Shown: positions 45,774-57,901 of the stretch, piece by piece
Position numbering within the stretch: the first letter of the stretch is position 1
How the letters are laid out: every line of letters starts with the position of its first letter
DNA from: Marvania coccoides
Taxonomy: Eukaryota > Chlorophyta > Trebouxiophyceae > Chlorellales > Chlorellaceae
Direction of reading: 5' to 3'
NCBI GenBank assembly: GCA_963854735.1
Contig: OY978098.1
Coordinates: 1,992,001 to 2,056,000, forward strand
DNA: 64,000 nucleotides
Notes under the pieces: generated by a model
Databases searched by the model: none
Told to the model about the DNA's origin: nothing
What the model saw: only the letters and a program-made list of their open reading frames with translations
Program-made: the position numbers and the translations under genes

Positions 45774-47846
45774 ATGCGAAAGGAAATGGGCAAAGCGAAA
45801 AATAATTATGCAGGCTGGGGAAATTCCGAATCTCCTCATGCAATTGACACAATAAAGGGCGCATTTGCACCAGAATTTTGGAGTGAATATGTTTGCCAGC
45901 GCAAGCCTGTGAGGCCCGCGATGCGTACATTTTCCCCACATTTTTTTTTTTAATAAATCGAAGTGCATCTCCGAAACCCGCTCCCGATTCTCCTGCAATT
46001 CAACATCTTTCAGGTCCTGATTGATGACCATCCTACAGATGCGAACTGGAAGGCCACGGAGCGGTGGACAGTGCCCTACCTGCTGAAATATGCGGTGCGC
46101 CGCCTCTTGTTTTTCTTTCTCTGGTTAATACCCCTCAAAATTGAACCCACTAAAATGTACAATTTTGCCCTTCCTGGCGGATCCTTATCATCATCCGTAG
46201 GGCGACGTCCCCGTGCGCGTGGAGCACCGCGACTCAAGCTGCGGTTCATATGGCCACGACGTCAAAGTTGACATGACGTTCGGAGAAGTGCTCACACGGC
46301 TATCTCAAGGCGATACAACCCTGTACATGACTACACAGCCAGTCATAGCGGGCCCCGATGGCCACCCTGAGGTCATGGCCCCGCCCACCGCCAACCTCGC
46401 CTCTGATTTTCCAATTGAGCCCAAGATCCTGGGGCGGCTGGTCCCCCAGCAGATCAACATTTGGATGGGGTGCGCGCCTCAGGGCTCCACCACGGGGCTG
46501 CACCACGACTTCCACGACAACCTGTACGTGCTGCTGGCGGGGCGCAAGCGCTTTCGGCTTTACCCGCCTTCGCAAATAGCATCCATGTGAGGGACAACAT
46601 AAGTGTTATGGAATGCATTGAATACAGTAGTATTGCATTTAAAATAGGCGCTTTATCGTTGCTTGGGTGTTTCAGAGTGCCGGTCATTTAACAATGATGT
46701 TTTTTAGAAGCGTCAGCATATAAATTAATAATGCACGAGTTTTTCTCTCTTTTATTGATCGCCTTCCATCCTCTTTAGGTACGTCAATGGTGAGGTGAGC
46801 GTCGTGCACCCCAACGGTCGCGTTGTGTACCGCAGCCAGGGCGATGTACTGCCAGACGGCTCTGAGGCCAAGGAGGTGGAGGCATGGAGGCTGAAGAACG
46901 AGGCAGAGGGTGAGCTGGCGGCGGCAGAAGCAGAGGTGGCGCGGGAAGAAAAGGTATGAAGAGCCTTCTAGGTGTTTTTCTCTGCCGTAACAAGTTTATT
47001 AATTTATCAACGGGATGTTTTTTAATCCTTCCATTCCAACTCTGATAACTCTTTCCTCCAAAATATTTTCACCTACAGGGCGCCAAAGCTCGACTGGCGG
47101 CAGCAGAGGAGCATCTGGACGAGATTCTGGCAGCCACGCTAGAGGACGGCTCATTTGACGGCTTTGATGATTTCGATGCCATGGAGCTCGCAGGCTCTCA
47201 GCCCGACCTGGGGCCTGCACCCACCACCGCAGGGGATCCCGAGAGCTTCAGCAAAGTCGACATGACGCTCCCCGCCGCCAAGCTGCGCTCAAAATTCCCG
47301 AAATTCCCCGGCGCTGCCGCTGCCATCACCGTGGATATGAGGCCAGGGCAGTCGCTGTACCTGCCAGCGGGGTGGTTCCACGAAGTCACCAGCTTCAGCG
47401 GTGAGGAAGCCCATGCAGGTGGCGGCGGCAGCAGCGAAGAAAGTTCCGCGTTCCACCTGGCATTGAATTACTGGACCCACCCCCCTGATAACCTGGACCC
47501 TGGGCCAGCGGGGCTGCGGAAACCCTACACCAGTGACTACTGGCCGACTCTGTGGCGGGCCCGGAAGGAGCGGTACGCGAGGGAAGCGGCGGCGAGGGCA
47601 GTGGTGGCAGAGGGCGCCTCAGATGAACAAGAGGATGAGGAGGAAGAGCTGGTTGGGAGGGGGAGGAGAAAGCGCGGGCGTGGTGGTGATGGGCACGTTT
47701 GTGAGGGGAGCGCGAGGGACGCAAGCCCGGGAACGAGAGCCCATTTTTTGCGAGGCGTTAAAGGGCTGTATGGCTTCGGTCGGCGGCAGCACCTCCACCG
47801 CTTCGTGAGCGTCAAAGTTAGAGAAGGTTGCCACCACCACGCATAA
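45774..47846 (+). CDS. JmjC/cupin-8 domain putative 2-oxoglutarate oxygenase
   Basis: Fe(II)/2-oxoglutarate-dependent hydroxylase-like protein of 514 residues; substrate unknown. Exons 45774-45908, 46014-46094, 46201-46586, 46779-46953, 47079-47846, all GT-AG. Entry motif FAPEFWSEYVCQRKP joins to VLIDDHPTDANWKATERWTV. The proximal iron ligands HxD are in GLHHDFHDNLYVLLAGRKRF; the distal His is in YLPAGWFHEV. Between the two halves is an Ala/Glu-rich insert of about 90 residues (KNEAEGELAAAEAEVAREEK...). The C-terminal 100 residues are basic/acidic low complexity. The first exon's start is the least certain part: ATG 45774 is the first in frame. Stop is only 108 bp from the TRM5 stop. Confidence 0.8.
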
Positions 47847-47954
47847 ATAGTCACTAGTTTTTGTTTTGTTGTGCTGTTTCAATTCTTTCAACAAAGCCAT
47901 TTTTTCAATAAAAGTGATGCTGTTGTGCCGCTCGGCGCTGTAGAACGGGCACCC

Positions 47955-50020
47955 TCATGCCACTCGTTGCCGCTTGGCGTCCTTCCCTTCAAAGGCGATT
48001 CGAGCAGGCACCCGGAAGGTTGCGCAGTACATCTGTTTGTTGGGGGCCACATCCCGCACAGAATAAAGATCCGGCTCTGAATCCAACGGCCCCCCCAGCG
48101 CCGTCTCTATTCTCCGCTGCAGATCTGCAGGCGGCAATGCGTAGGGTGTTTAATCGTTACTACTGTCAGGTAGAAGCCAGACTACAATCGCTGATATTTC
48201 TATATTTAATAATAATATGATACTCGTGCGTCTCTCACCTTGCAGCATTTCGTCCTTCTTGAGAAAGGCATACACGTGGACGAGCGGCAGGTCTCGGCCC
48301 TCCCACAGCTCAGGGTCAAACGCCCCATTCAGCGCGTCCAAAAACTCCACGGCGGTGGCAGGCAGGTTCATCACAATGTGCTGGAAAGCGGGGGCAAAAG
48401 CAGGAGCAGCAGCGGCATCTGCAGCTGCTGCCACGGGGGCAGGAGCTGTTGCATCCTCCCCCTCTCCCTCCCCCGCAGTTTCTTTCTTATTCTGCGGCAC
48501 TTTCTTCGCTGGCGCCGGCGCCCATGCCACCGCCAGCTTCCCCCCAGCTGCCTGCCGCATGAACTCGCGCCCGTCCAGCTTGTACGGGCTTACCGCGTCT
48601 GCTACCTTGTTGATGCCGATGTTTTCCACCAGCCAGCGGTAGGAGTCTGGATTCAAATCGTTGGCAAACACCCGGCAGCCTTTCTTGGCCGCAGGCACTG
48701 CAAACGGGCCGATCCCTGCCATTGCGTCAATCACCACGTCTTCGGGCTTGAACCAGCGGTCCACCAGCCGCGAGTGCTCCGCCTCCAGCCGCGAGTTCCA
48801 GTAGACCTTACGGAAATCAAGGCGGTAGCGCAGGCCGTGCTGCCGCACCTGCAAAAATCACACAAAAATAAAATAAAATGATAAGAATGATGTGAGCTAT
48901 CGGTGTTTAATAAATCTCTCGGTTATTTCTACTTGTTGTAAATTTGGATGAGACAAAAGTATTTTTATAATTTGAGTACGTGAAAAAGAGAGCAGTACTA
49001 ACCAAGTCTTAGCTTTTCCTCTCACCTCTGTCAACGTCTCGTCATCCCCTGCCAGCACCTCCATCGCAAACACCCTCCACTCGTTCTCGATGGTGCCCAC
49101 CTTGTTGATGACGGTGCGGATCTTTGGGTTCTTGTCCAGCAGTACAGCGCCCACAATGCGGCGGTACGGCAGCAGCTCATCGCGCAGATTCAGGTGCGCG
49201 ATGTGGCCCACCTGCTCGAAGGAGGACGGCACCTCGGCGCCGGCAGGCAGCAGGCGGCGGAGAGCATCGACTGCAGAAATTTGGGTGTAATCTGTTTCTA
49301 TTGCGGCGTCAGCGACGCTTAACCCGTCGCGGTCGATGACCGCCTGCAACGAGAGCGGCGCAAACTGGTCCTTGGCGCCAGCTGGAGGGGCCACCATGCG
49401 ATGCCGAAACGCTGCAACAAAAGTTGGAAAGTAGTTGGTGAGAAAGCGCGAAAACGAGAAATGCTAGTTGACATGCGGTGTGGGGGCGGGGGCGCAATAC
49501 TAACCTTCAGGTAGCAAGCCTTCCTCCAGTAGCAGCATGCGGCGGTCTTTATCCCCCGGGATGTCAAGGATGTTCTTCATGCGCGGCCTGTGCAAAAGGT
49601 GCCTGCGGGAGAAGAAATCATGTATTTGATGAGAAAACCAAGCACTGAGAATAATAGAATTGGATAATAAGCGTCTCACTTGTTCAGGAGCTTCATGTAA
49701 TGCTGGCACTGCTTGGCGGGGATGACTAGCGCTTTAATGGGCGTGCTCTGGCGAAACTGCTCCTTGTCAAAGTCGGCAGGGAGCGCCTCGACGTCGAGGA
49801 CGGCCCTGGGACCTGCACCGCCGCTGCCCATCTCTGCTGGTCTGGCTGCTACTATTGGGCGGAGCGTCGGCTGCGAGGAGAAAGGCTTGATGCAGCGCTT
49901 GTGGAGGGCTGGGAACGGGGTGGGGCTCCTAATAGGTCGAATGCACGATAAAATGTGCAATGGGGTGGCCAGAATTCTGAGAGATTGAAAGCGAGCTATC
50001 AGAGGCCGGGCAATTCGCAT
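47955..50020 (-). CDS. TRM5: tRNA (guanine-37 N1)-methyltransferase TRM5
   Basis: Makes m1G37 next to the anticodon, preventing frameshifting, in cytosol and mitochondria; 534 residues. Exons 5' to 3': 49680-50020, 49505-49602, 49026-49411, 48239-48848, 47955-48124, all GT-AG. The first 60 residues (MRIARPLIARFQSLRILATP...) look like a mitochondrial presequence; a second in-frame ATG at residue 64 (base 49831, MGSGGAGPRAV) could give a cytosolic form. Core motifs: VGHIAHLNLRDELLPYRRIV, VYWNSRLEAEHSRLV, the SAM loop DAMAGIGPFAVPAAKKGCRV, FANDLNPDSYRWL and MNLPATAVEFLDAL. An Ala/Pro/Glu insert of about 60 residues interrupts the Rossmann domain before the MNLP motif. Confidence 0.93.
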
Positions 50021-50292
50021 CGCCGATTTCAATATTGTATTTTTTTCCTGTGCGCGGGCCCTACGCTTCTGATGAACTGTTTTGATGCGCCTTGAAACGC
50101 ATGCATGGCAAATTTTATAACTCGCAGATCTCCTGGCAGGCGCCGGCGCCCGAGAAAAATACCCCTCTCTCCTGGTCGAGCTGGCAATGAAACACCCAAA
50201 TCATTCGACAAATGCCGCTGTTGCAGGCTAATTACACCGTTCGAATTTATTCCTTCATTTGTTTTTATTGATAGATTTTAATTGCATGCGAC

Positions 50293-51055
50293 ATGGAGCC
50301 TGGAACGATACGAGACTTCTTTTGCTCAAATTTTGAAACCGAAGAGTTTGGGCAAATTTTCCTTGGCTTGATGCTCACTCGCAACGCCGTGAGCCCGAAC
50401 GATCTCAGCTGGGCCAGCATTAAGATCTGCGTGACTGATGGCCAGTCTGCTTGGATTCAGGAAGGCAAGGAAAATTTCGATCAACCTTTGACTTTTTCTT
50501 TTAATTGTACCTTTCAGCTCATCCCAACACTATATTCCTTACCTCCCAGGCCTCACTGAGCAGACTCTTGGGTCCGTGCTCCCCAACCGCGTGCGGCACA
50601 CCCTCGAGGCGCTAGCGGACTTCCAACCAGATCTCGAACTGGACGGCCCCAGCGAGAGCTACACCTGCAAATTCACCCCGCTGTCGGCAGGCACGCAGTT
50701 GATGATTGAGATCGAGTGGGACAACAAGCGGCATGGCAAGGACACAGTTTCTCGGCTCCATTTCACGCTGGACGCTGCGCCCGACACAGCTGAGTCTGTG
50801 CGTTGGGTGATGAGCGGGTTGGTGGACAACTGTAGGGCGCTGCAAGTCGAAGCTACTTTGCTGGAGGAAGCGTGCAGGCAACTGCAGGAGGGGGAGAAGG
50901 GAGCGGAGGGGGCCGACAAGCTGGATTCAAAATTGACGAGGTTTGGGGCAGCAAAGGAGGAGTTTGACGCAAACGCGCGGCAGACGGAGGCTGCTATGCT
51001 GAGCTATAAGCAGAACAAGCTCAAGGCGATGGCCTCGGACGAGGACATTGTTTAG
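50293..51055 (+). CDS. XRCC4: XRCC4-like NHEJ factor
   Basis: Putative homologue of XRCC4, the scaffold of DNA ligase IV in non-homologous end joining; 225 residues. Exons 50293-50464 and 50550-51055. The intron is GC-AG (AAG then GCAAGG) and joins CVTDGQSAWIQE to GLTEQTLGSVLPNR. The segment VTDGQSAWIQEGLTEQTL resembles the conserved LTDGHSAW...VSE region of XRCC4. The globular head is followed by a helical stalk (VRWVMSGLVDNCRALQVEAT, then KLTRFGAAKEEFDANARQTE) consistent with the XRCC4/XLF/PAXX fold. Length is shorter than human XRCC4, lacking the disordered C-terminus. PAXX or another XRCC4-superfamily member is the main alternative. Starts are 272 bp from the divergent TRM5 start. Confidence 0.7.
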
Positions 51056-51489
51056 ATCAGAAGAAAAAAAGTTGTCGTGAAATGCGGACTGGCCTCGAGA
51101 GGAAACCTGGGATGAATGAACTTTTGCTATTGTACGTTTTTCGGCAGCTTACACACGTGTCGCTATATGCATATTTTGTTTTACGATACATTTGTTGTCG
51201 GACGCGCATACACCCACCACCCAGCATCTGGGCCATAAGAAGGAATGATAGCGCTCACTAACACAAAAAAAATCCAGAAAACTGACAGGAAAGGAAAGGA
51301 AAAAAGAAAGAAAAAATGATAGAAGGATAGAATCAAAATGACGGAGGGAAAGACAAAACTAAATCTAAAATAATAATATTACGTCGTCGGGTTGGAAAAA
51401 TCAGACAATCAGTGTATGGCAGCTTTGGAATAGTGTACGTATTTCGCATGTGAGGTAGAATGCTGTGCATCCCGCTGAAAAGGGGTGCT
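51056..51489. other. convergent intergenic spacer
   Basis: 434 bp tail-to-tail spacer between XRCC4-like and TypA genes; A/purine-rich (51265-51370), no gene seen. Confidence 0.4.
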
Positions 51490-54076
51490 TTAGTTCTTCC
51501 TCTGCTTGATGTTGGGGTTCTTCCTGCAGAGTTAAAAAAAAAACGAAAATTTTATTAATAAATAACCCTCGTCGTTGTAAGCCTGTCCTTCTCCATTTTT
51601 TTTTAATGCACTTCGTTCTCTCACCTCATCCTGATGCTCTCAGGGGTCACCTCCACCAGCTCATCGTCTGCCACGTACTCCAGAGCATAGTCCAGGGTCA
51701 CAGGGATGGGCTCGGACAGCGTAACAGTGGCGTCCTTACCAGATGCGCGCATGTTGGTCTGCACAGGCACAGGAAAGGAAAAAAACACAAGGAATTAGCT
51801 CATTATATTCTCAGGATGGTCCATATCTTGAATTACTACAGCTACAAGTACTACTTCTTTGCTGACTTGAGTTTGGCTTTTTCTCTCTCGAAAAAACAAA
51901 TACAAACTTGCAGCACACTCACCAGCGCCTTCTTCTTGCACACGTTGACCTTGAGGTCTCCCGACCGCTGGTGGATGCCCACCACCTGGCCCTCGTACAC
52001 CTGCTCGCCGGGGTTCACAAACATGCGGCCCCGCTGTTGCGAGCTGTCAAGCGCGTAGGCAGTCACCTGCCCGGTTTCAAAGCTGCACAAGCTGCCATTG
52101 TCGCGGGTGGCAATTTCCCCAGCCCACGGCTCGTGGCCCACCACCAACGAATTCAAGACGGCGTTGCCCTTGGTCGCAGTCAGCATGGCGTTCTTCAGCC
52201 CCAGCATCCCTCGGGTGGGGATCTGGTACTTGATGCGGGTCAGCGACTCAGAGCCGGAGCTCATGTCGATCATCTGCGCCTTGCGGGAGCCCATGAGCCC
52301 CGTCACAGCGCCCACAAACTCTTCGGGCACCTCGATCACCGCCTCCTCCACCGGCTCAACCAAAGTGCCGCTCTCATCGCGGCGGGTGATGACCTTGGGC
52401 GGCCCCACCGCAAACTCGTAGCCCTCGCGGCGCATGTTCTCCATGAGGATGCCCAGGTGGAGGGAGCCGCGGCCGGAGACCTCAAAAGACTCAGAGCCTG
52501 TGCCCGGCTCCACGCGCAGCGCCAGGTTGCGCTCCAGCTCGCGCTCCAGGCGCTCCTTGAGGTTGCGGGAGGTGACGTACTTGCCCTCCAGCCCGGCGAA
52601 GGGGGAGGTGTTGACGGAAAATGTCATGCGCACGGTGGGCTCCTCCACGGCGATGGTGGGCAGCGGCTCCACGGCGGAAGGGTCGCAGATGGTCTGGCCG
52701 ATGGACACTTCGGCAATGCCGGTGAAGGCGCAGATGTCGCCCGCGGACACCTCCTCCACGGGGGACTTGATGAAGTTGTCGTAAACAAACAGCTCGGAGA
52801 TCTTGCCGCGGGACACCGCACGGCCGGGCTCGCAGTAGGACACGTTGTCGCCGCGGCGCAGGAGGCCGCGCTCCACGCGTCCGATGGCGATGCGGCCCTT
52901 GTGCTCGTCGAAATCGAGCGCGCAGACCTGCATGCGGGTGGGGGCGGTGGGGTCCACCACGGGGGGCTTCACCTCCCTCAGAATGGCGTCAAACAGGGGC
53001 ACCATGTCCTCCGCCATCTCGGCAGGGTCGTTGCCGGCAATACCGGAGAGTCCCGAGGCGTAGACCACCGGGAAATCGCACTGGTCGTCGTTGGCGTTGA
53101 GCTCGATGAACAGATCGAACACAGAGTTGATGACGTAGTCGGGGCGGGCGGCGGGGCGGTCGATTTTGTTCACCACCACCACCACCTTCTTGTTCAGCTC
53201 CAGGGCCTTGCGCAGCACGAAGCGGGTCTGCGGCATGGGCCCCTCCACCGAGTCCACCAGCAGCAAGACGCCGTCGGCCATGTTCAGCACGCGCTCCACC
53301 TCTCCGCCAAAATCGGCGTGACCGGGGGTGTCGATGATGTTGATCTTGGTCTCTCCGTAGGTGATGGCGGTGTTTTTGGAGAGGATGGTGATGCCGCGCT
53401 CGCGCTCGAGGTCGTTTGAGTCCATGATGCGCACCTCCACGGCCTGGTTGGTGCGAAACACCTTGGACTGCTTGAGCATGGCGTCCACGAGGGTGGTCTT
53501 GCCGTGGTCGACGTGTGCGATGATGGCAATGTTGCGGATGTTGGTGCGGGGGGCGGCGTTGGGGCGGGTGGGAGTGGGAGGGGCTGCAAGGAGTAAACGG
53601 AGGAATTGAGGAATTGAGGAATTGCTGTGTTTATAAATGGAAGGAATTATTATTGACAAATAGCTAGCGAAAAGGCCCATTGGAAGAATGGTCAATTGCT
53701 AATTTATTATTAAAGTGAATATTTTGTACCATCAGCAATTGTTGCAGCGGCCAGCAGGGCCGACAGCTTGGCAGCACGGGAGCGACGAGACACGGGGGCG
53801 GTCAGGCGCTGGACCTGCTCCGTGGGGCCTGCAAGGAGCGTCAGAGGGGTGGATTGGGTAAGTCGGGGGCTGGATTTTGCTTAATTGAAAAGTGTGTGGT
53901 AGTGGGCAGTTCGGCGGAGCATCAGGCCAAGACAGAGCCCGCGCTGGCGCATTAGCGGCACTGGGCTCACCAAAAAAGCTCGAGTGACGGACGGCGCGAA
54001 GCTGGCCGGGCACCTGGGCAGCGCAGGCCTTGCCGGCCTGAGCCGCCTGGCCAGAGATAATTAAATTAGACGCCAT
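51490..54076 (-). CDS. TYPA: TypA/BipA translational GTPase, plastid type
   Basis: Ribosome-binding GTPase needed for plastid ribosome assembly and stress (SVR3 in Arabidopsis); 677 residues. Exons 5' to 3': 53971-54076, 53730-53828, 51923-53583, 51625-51758, 51490-51523, all GT-AG. Exons 1-2 are a transit-like leader ([20 protein letters not shown]...). Exon 3 starts just before the G domain: [20 protein letters not shown] (G1), RGITI (G2), [14 protein letters not shown] (G3), NKIDRP (G4), then EF-G-like domains III and V and the BipA C-terminal domain. The last coding exon is 34 nt and ends [10 protein letters not shown], the usual TypA tail. Starts are 247 bp from CTR9. Confidence 0.95.
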
Positions 54077-54323
54077 TTTCTCAAGAGCACCACAGGTGAC
54101 AATGACTGCGGCGCAATGAGATGGCGTGAATGTGGCGAATTAAATTTGGGAGAATGTACACCGTAACAGTGGATAAATGCGAAGATAAAAGGTCAGAGAA
54201 AAAAAACTTCAGCGTTTTCGCGCTCTCCTTTTTTGGCACATCCGCAAAGCTTTGGTGGCGAAAAATGCTTTCAATTTTTTTTTATTAATGCATACAAATA
54301 ATAACCGAAAGTAACGGTACGCG

Positions 54324-57300
54324 ATGGTGGGAGCGGTGACGATCCCGCTTTCATCTGCAAATTTAATCGTGCAGCCTCACGAGCTGTCTGATGGCATCAT
54401 CACCATTTTGAGACACGAGCGGGTGGAGCACGGAGTGTGGATGGAGTGCGCACGCGCCCTCCTGGCCCAGGGCCGCGTGGATGTTTACGAAAAGCTGCTT
54501 AAAACTTTGATCGAGGAGGTCGAGCGGCTGGACAGCGCCAAGTTCATCCACGTGCAAGCCTTGTGTAGCCAAGCGGACCTGTACCTGCAGCAGGCGCAGC
54601 TGGCGGACGACGCCGACCGCAAGCGTGCTCTCGTCGCCGCCGCCTCCACTCTCTACTTCAAAGCTGAGAAGGTGGACCGGTTCGAGATGCTGCCGCACCT
54701 GGGGCTGGGCGAACTTGCTCTGATCGGGGTAAGCAACAGCGCAAAGCACCACCAGGGCTTCTTTTTCTCTCGTACTTTCACGTTTTCCTCCTTTACTTTG
54801 TTTTTAAACCATTTCAACCCTACCGGAATTTTTTTTTTTACTTTCTGCTATACATTGCACTTCTGCAGGACACTTTTGACGTCGCCCGCAAGTCGTTCGA
54901 GGCCGCCTGCCGGCTGCGCTGCAACGGCAAACGCAACGTCGCCGGCACGCTCGCTCTGGCGCGCCTGGCCTTCCTCCAAGGCTCCTACGTTGACGCACTG
55001 CGGTTCTACCGCGACGCCCTGCGCAGCTGTCCCCAGGGCCCAGCAGAGCTGCGGCTGGGCATCGCCGTGTGTCAGTTCCGCCTCGGCGAGATCAACAAGG
55101 CTGAAGCGGCGTTCAAACGGGTGCTGGAGCTGGACCCGGGGGCCACGCAGGCGCTGCTGGGGCTGGCGGTGATCGCGCTGGTCGGCGGCGCGGGCGCAGA
55201 CGCGGGTGCCATCCAAACGGGGTCCCGTCTGCTGGCGCAGGCCTTCCGCCAGGACCCTCACAACCCGCACACCCTGGTGCTGCTGGCGCACTTCAGCCTG
55301 CAGCAGGGGCTGGCGGTCCAGGCCATGCGGCTGGCGAAAGCAGCCTTAGATCGAGCAGGAGCCGACGAAAAGGCGCTGCGGGCAGAGGCAACCTGCCTGC
55401 TGGGCAGGGCGCACCACTCGGAGGGGGACCTGGGCAGCGCGGTGAGGTGCTACCAGGAGTGTTTGACGCTGGACCCCAAGCAGCCCACGGCTCGTTTGGC
55501 GCTGGCCCAGATGACGGTGATGAAAGGGGAGCTGAAGGGCGCTGCAGACGCGCTGGAAAGGGTGCTGGAGGAGCGGCCGGCATGGATGGACGCGCTGCGC
55601 GTGCTGGGGCCTATCTGCCCGCGCCAGGCGGGCGCTGCCGCTGCCGCTCGGCACTTCAAGGAGGCGGCACTGAAAGATCCCCAAACGCCGGCGCTGTGGG
55701 AGATGCTGGGGGACGTGTTGGCTGCCACAGACCCTCCCGCGGCGCTGTCCGCCTACACCACCGCCATCGAGCTGCACCGCAAGGCTGCAGTGGCGGAACC
55801 GGTGGCGGGCGAAAACGGTGGCGCCAAGCCCCCGGCTGGCGCCCCCGCCCGGCTGCTGAACAACGCGGCGGTGCTGCAGCTGCGCGCTGGCAACGCGGCA
55901 GCGGCGTCTCAGCTGGTAGCGGAGGCGATTGCTTCCGCGGTGGCTGGTGGGCTGTCAGAACTGGGCCCTGAAGCACAGGTGACGCTGGGGTACAACGCAG
56001 CGCGCGTGCGGGAGGCCACCGGTGACCTTAAAGCCGCTGAAGCGGAGTACAAAGCCCTGCTTGGCCAGTTCCCGCAATACTCAGACTGCCACCTCCGCCT
56101 GGCGTGCATTGCCAAGGCCAGGGGGGACGTGCGGGAGGCGGAGGACTCGGCGCAGCGCGCCGCGGAGGTGTCGGGCCGGTCCGCGGACGCGCTGGCGCTG
56201 CTGGCGGGGCTGCATTTGGAGCGGCGAGACATCGCCGCCGCCAAGCGTTGCCTGGAGGAGCTGCACTCCACGTTGGGGTCTATGGGGCAGGAGACGTACG
56301 CCCGCGTGGCTCTGGCCAACGTGCACCTGTACTCCATCACAGGCGATCTATCCAAACTGGAAGTTCGCGCCAAAGCGGAGTCGCAGCTGTCACACGCGCT
56401 GGGGCTCTACCGCCGCGTCCTGGAGCGAGACCCCTCCAACATCTTCGCCGCCAACGGCATCGGCTGCGTGCTGGCGGAGTCTGGGCGGCTGGAGGAGGCC
56501 AAGGAGGTGTTTTTGCGGGTGCAGGAGGCGGCGGCGGGCACCGACGGCTTCTTCAGGCTGCCCAACGTGTGGGTGAACCTGGCCAACGTCTACATGGGAC
56601 TGCAGCAGTACGGCGCCGCAGAGCAGACCTACATCAACGCAATGCGGCGGTTCCCTGAGGCGAGAGACGACCCGCGGGTGCAGCTGTACCTCGCCATGGC
56701 GCAGTACGACGGAAACAGGCGGGGCGCAGCGCTGCGCACGCTGTGCCGCACCTTGCACCTGGCCCCGCGCGACCCGCGGATCCGTTTCAACATCGCGTAC
56801 ACCCTGCAGCAGCACGCCACGGATGTCATCGGGCGCACTGACTGGCCCGCAGCAGATTCCATGGTGAAGGTGACGGCGCTGACCACCGCGATAGCACACC
56901 TGAACTCTGCGCACCGCATCTTCAAGGGGCTGCAGTCTGCGGGGGCGGAGGCGTCTGGCATGGCGCAGCGCAGCCTGGAGGAGCACATCACGTTTGTGGA
57001 GGCCAAGTTCAACGCCGCGAATGCGCTGGCAGCGCAGGCGCAGGCGGACGCCAAGGCGGCAGCGGAGCGGCGGGAGATGCACCGGAAGAAGCTGGAGAGC
57101 GAGGCGGCGGCGAAGCAGGCCGAGGAGCGGCTCAAGGCGGCTCAGGAGGCGGCGGCCGCCAAAGCCAGGGACGCCGTGGCGCAAGAGAAGACGGAGCAGC
57201 TGGTGCGGCTGAAGGCGGAGTGGAAGCAGGGCGACAAGCTGGCCAAGGCTGCCGCTGCAGGGGACGCCAGCGCTGTGGGCAAAGGGCGGCAAAGCGGCGA

Positions 57301-57772
57301 CGGCCCCAAGCAACAGCAGCAGCAGCAGGTTGACGCCGTTGATGCTTTCTTTGGGGACATGGACGAGGAGGACGACGACGATTACGTGCCTGGGCAGGAT
57401 GACTCGGCCGGCGGCCCTCCGCCTGGTGCGGAAGGGGGCGCTGCAGCGGAGGGCGACAGCGCTTTTGCAGCGGCAGGGCTGGTCACCTCTGACGACGAGA
57501 TTGAGTTTGATTTTGCAAAGGCGGCGGACGAGGAGGAAGCCGAAGAGAAGGCGTCCACGGCAAAGAAGGCGGCGCCTGCCTCTGGCGGGCGGTTGAAGAA
57601 AAAGAAAAAGAAGCGGGCAAGGGAGTCTGGCGGTGGCGGCAATACCAAGGAGGGGGAGCAGGTGAAGCGGGCGCGGGCTGCTACGGTGCTGGAGGACTCG
57701 GAGGAGGAAGGGGAAGCAGCAGGGCAGGGCCCCTCTGCAGCTGACAAGGCCGTCTTAGGCGACAGCGAATGA
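54324..57772 (+). CDS. CTR9: CTR9, TPR subunit of the PAF1 complex
   Basis: Scaffold of the PAF1 transcription elongation complex that supports H2B ubiquitination and H3K4/K36 methylation; 1,102 residues, matching the family. Exons 54324-54728 and 54869-57772; GT-AG, phase 0, joining GELALIG to DTFDVARKSFEAA. Many tetratricopeptide repeats run through residues about 40-800 (for example NKAEAAFKRVLELDPGATQA, and GSAVRCYQECLTLDPKQPTA). The C-terminal third is charged: a Lys/Glu/Ala coiled coil, Q5 tract, acidic stretch (EEDDDDYVPGQDDSAGG) and basic KKKKKRARESGGGGN. The N-terminus MVGAVTIPLSSANLIVQPHE is typical of CTR9. Confidence 0.93.
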
Positions 57773-57901
57773 GAAGTTGCTATGGTTTAAAAGTCTGTAG
57801 TCCCTCATGTATTCAAATATTTAAGTACTGTAACTGCGTGCAACGTAGTCTAGCTTTTCTTCAAGTATTCTTGGCCCAGTTCCTTTTGAAAATTTGGAGA
57901 G

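Noticed and set aside
51908..53419. 503-residue plus-strand open frame opposite TypA
   Set aside because: Antisense shadow of TypA with a His/Gly/Leu/Val composition typical of GC-rich reverse frames.
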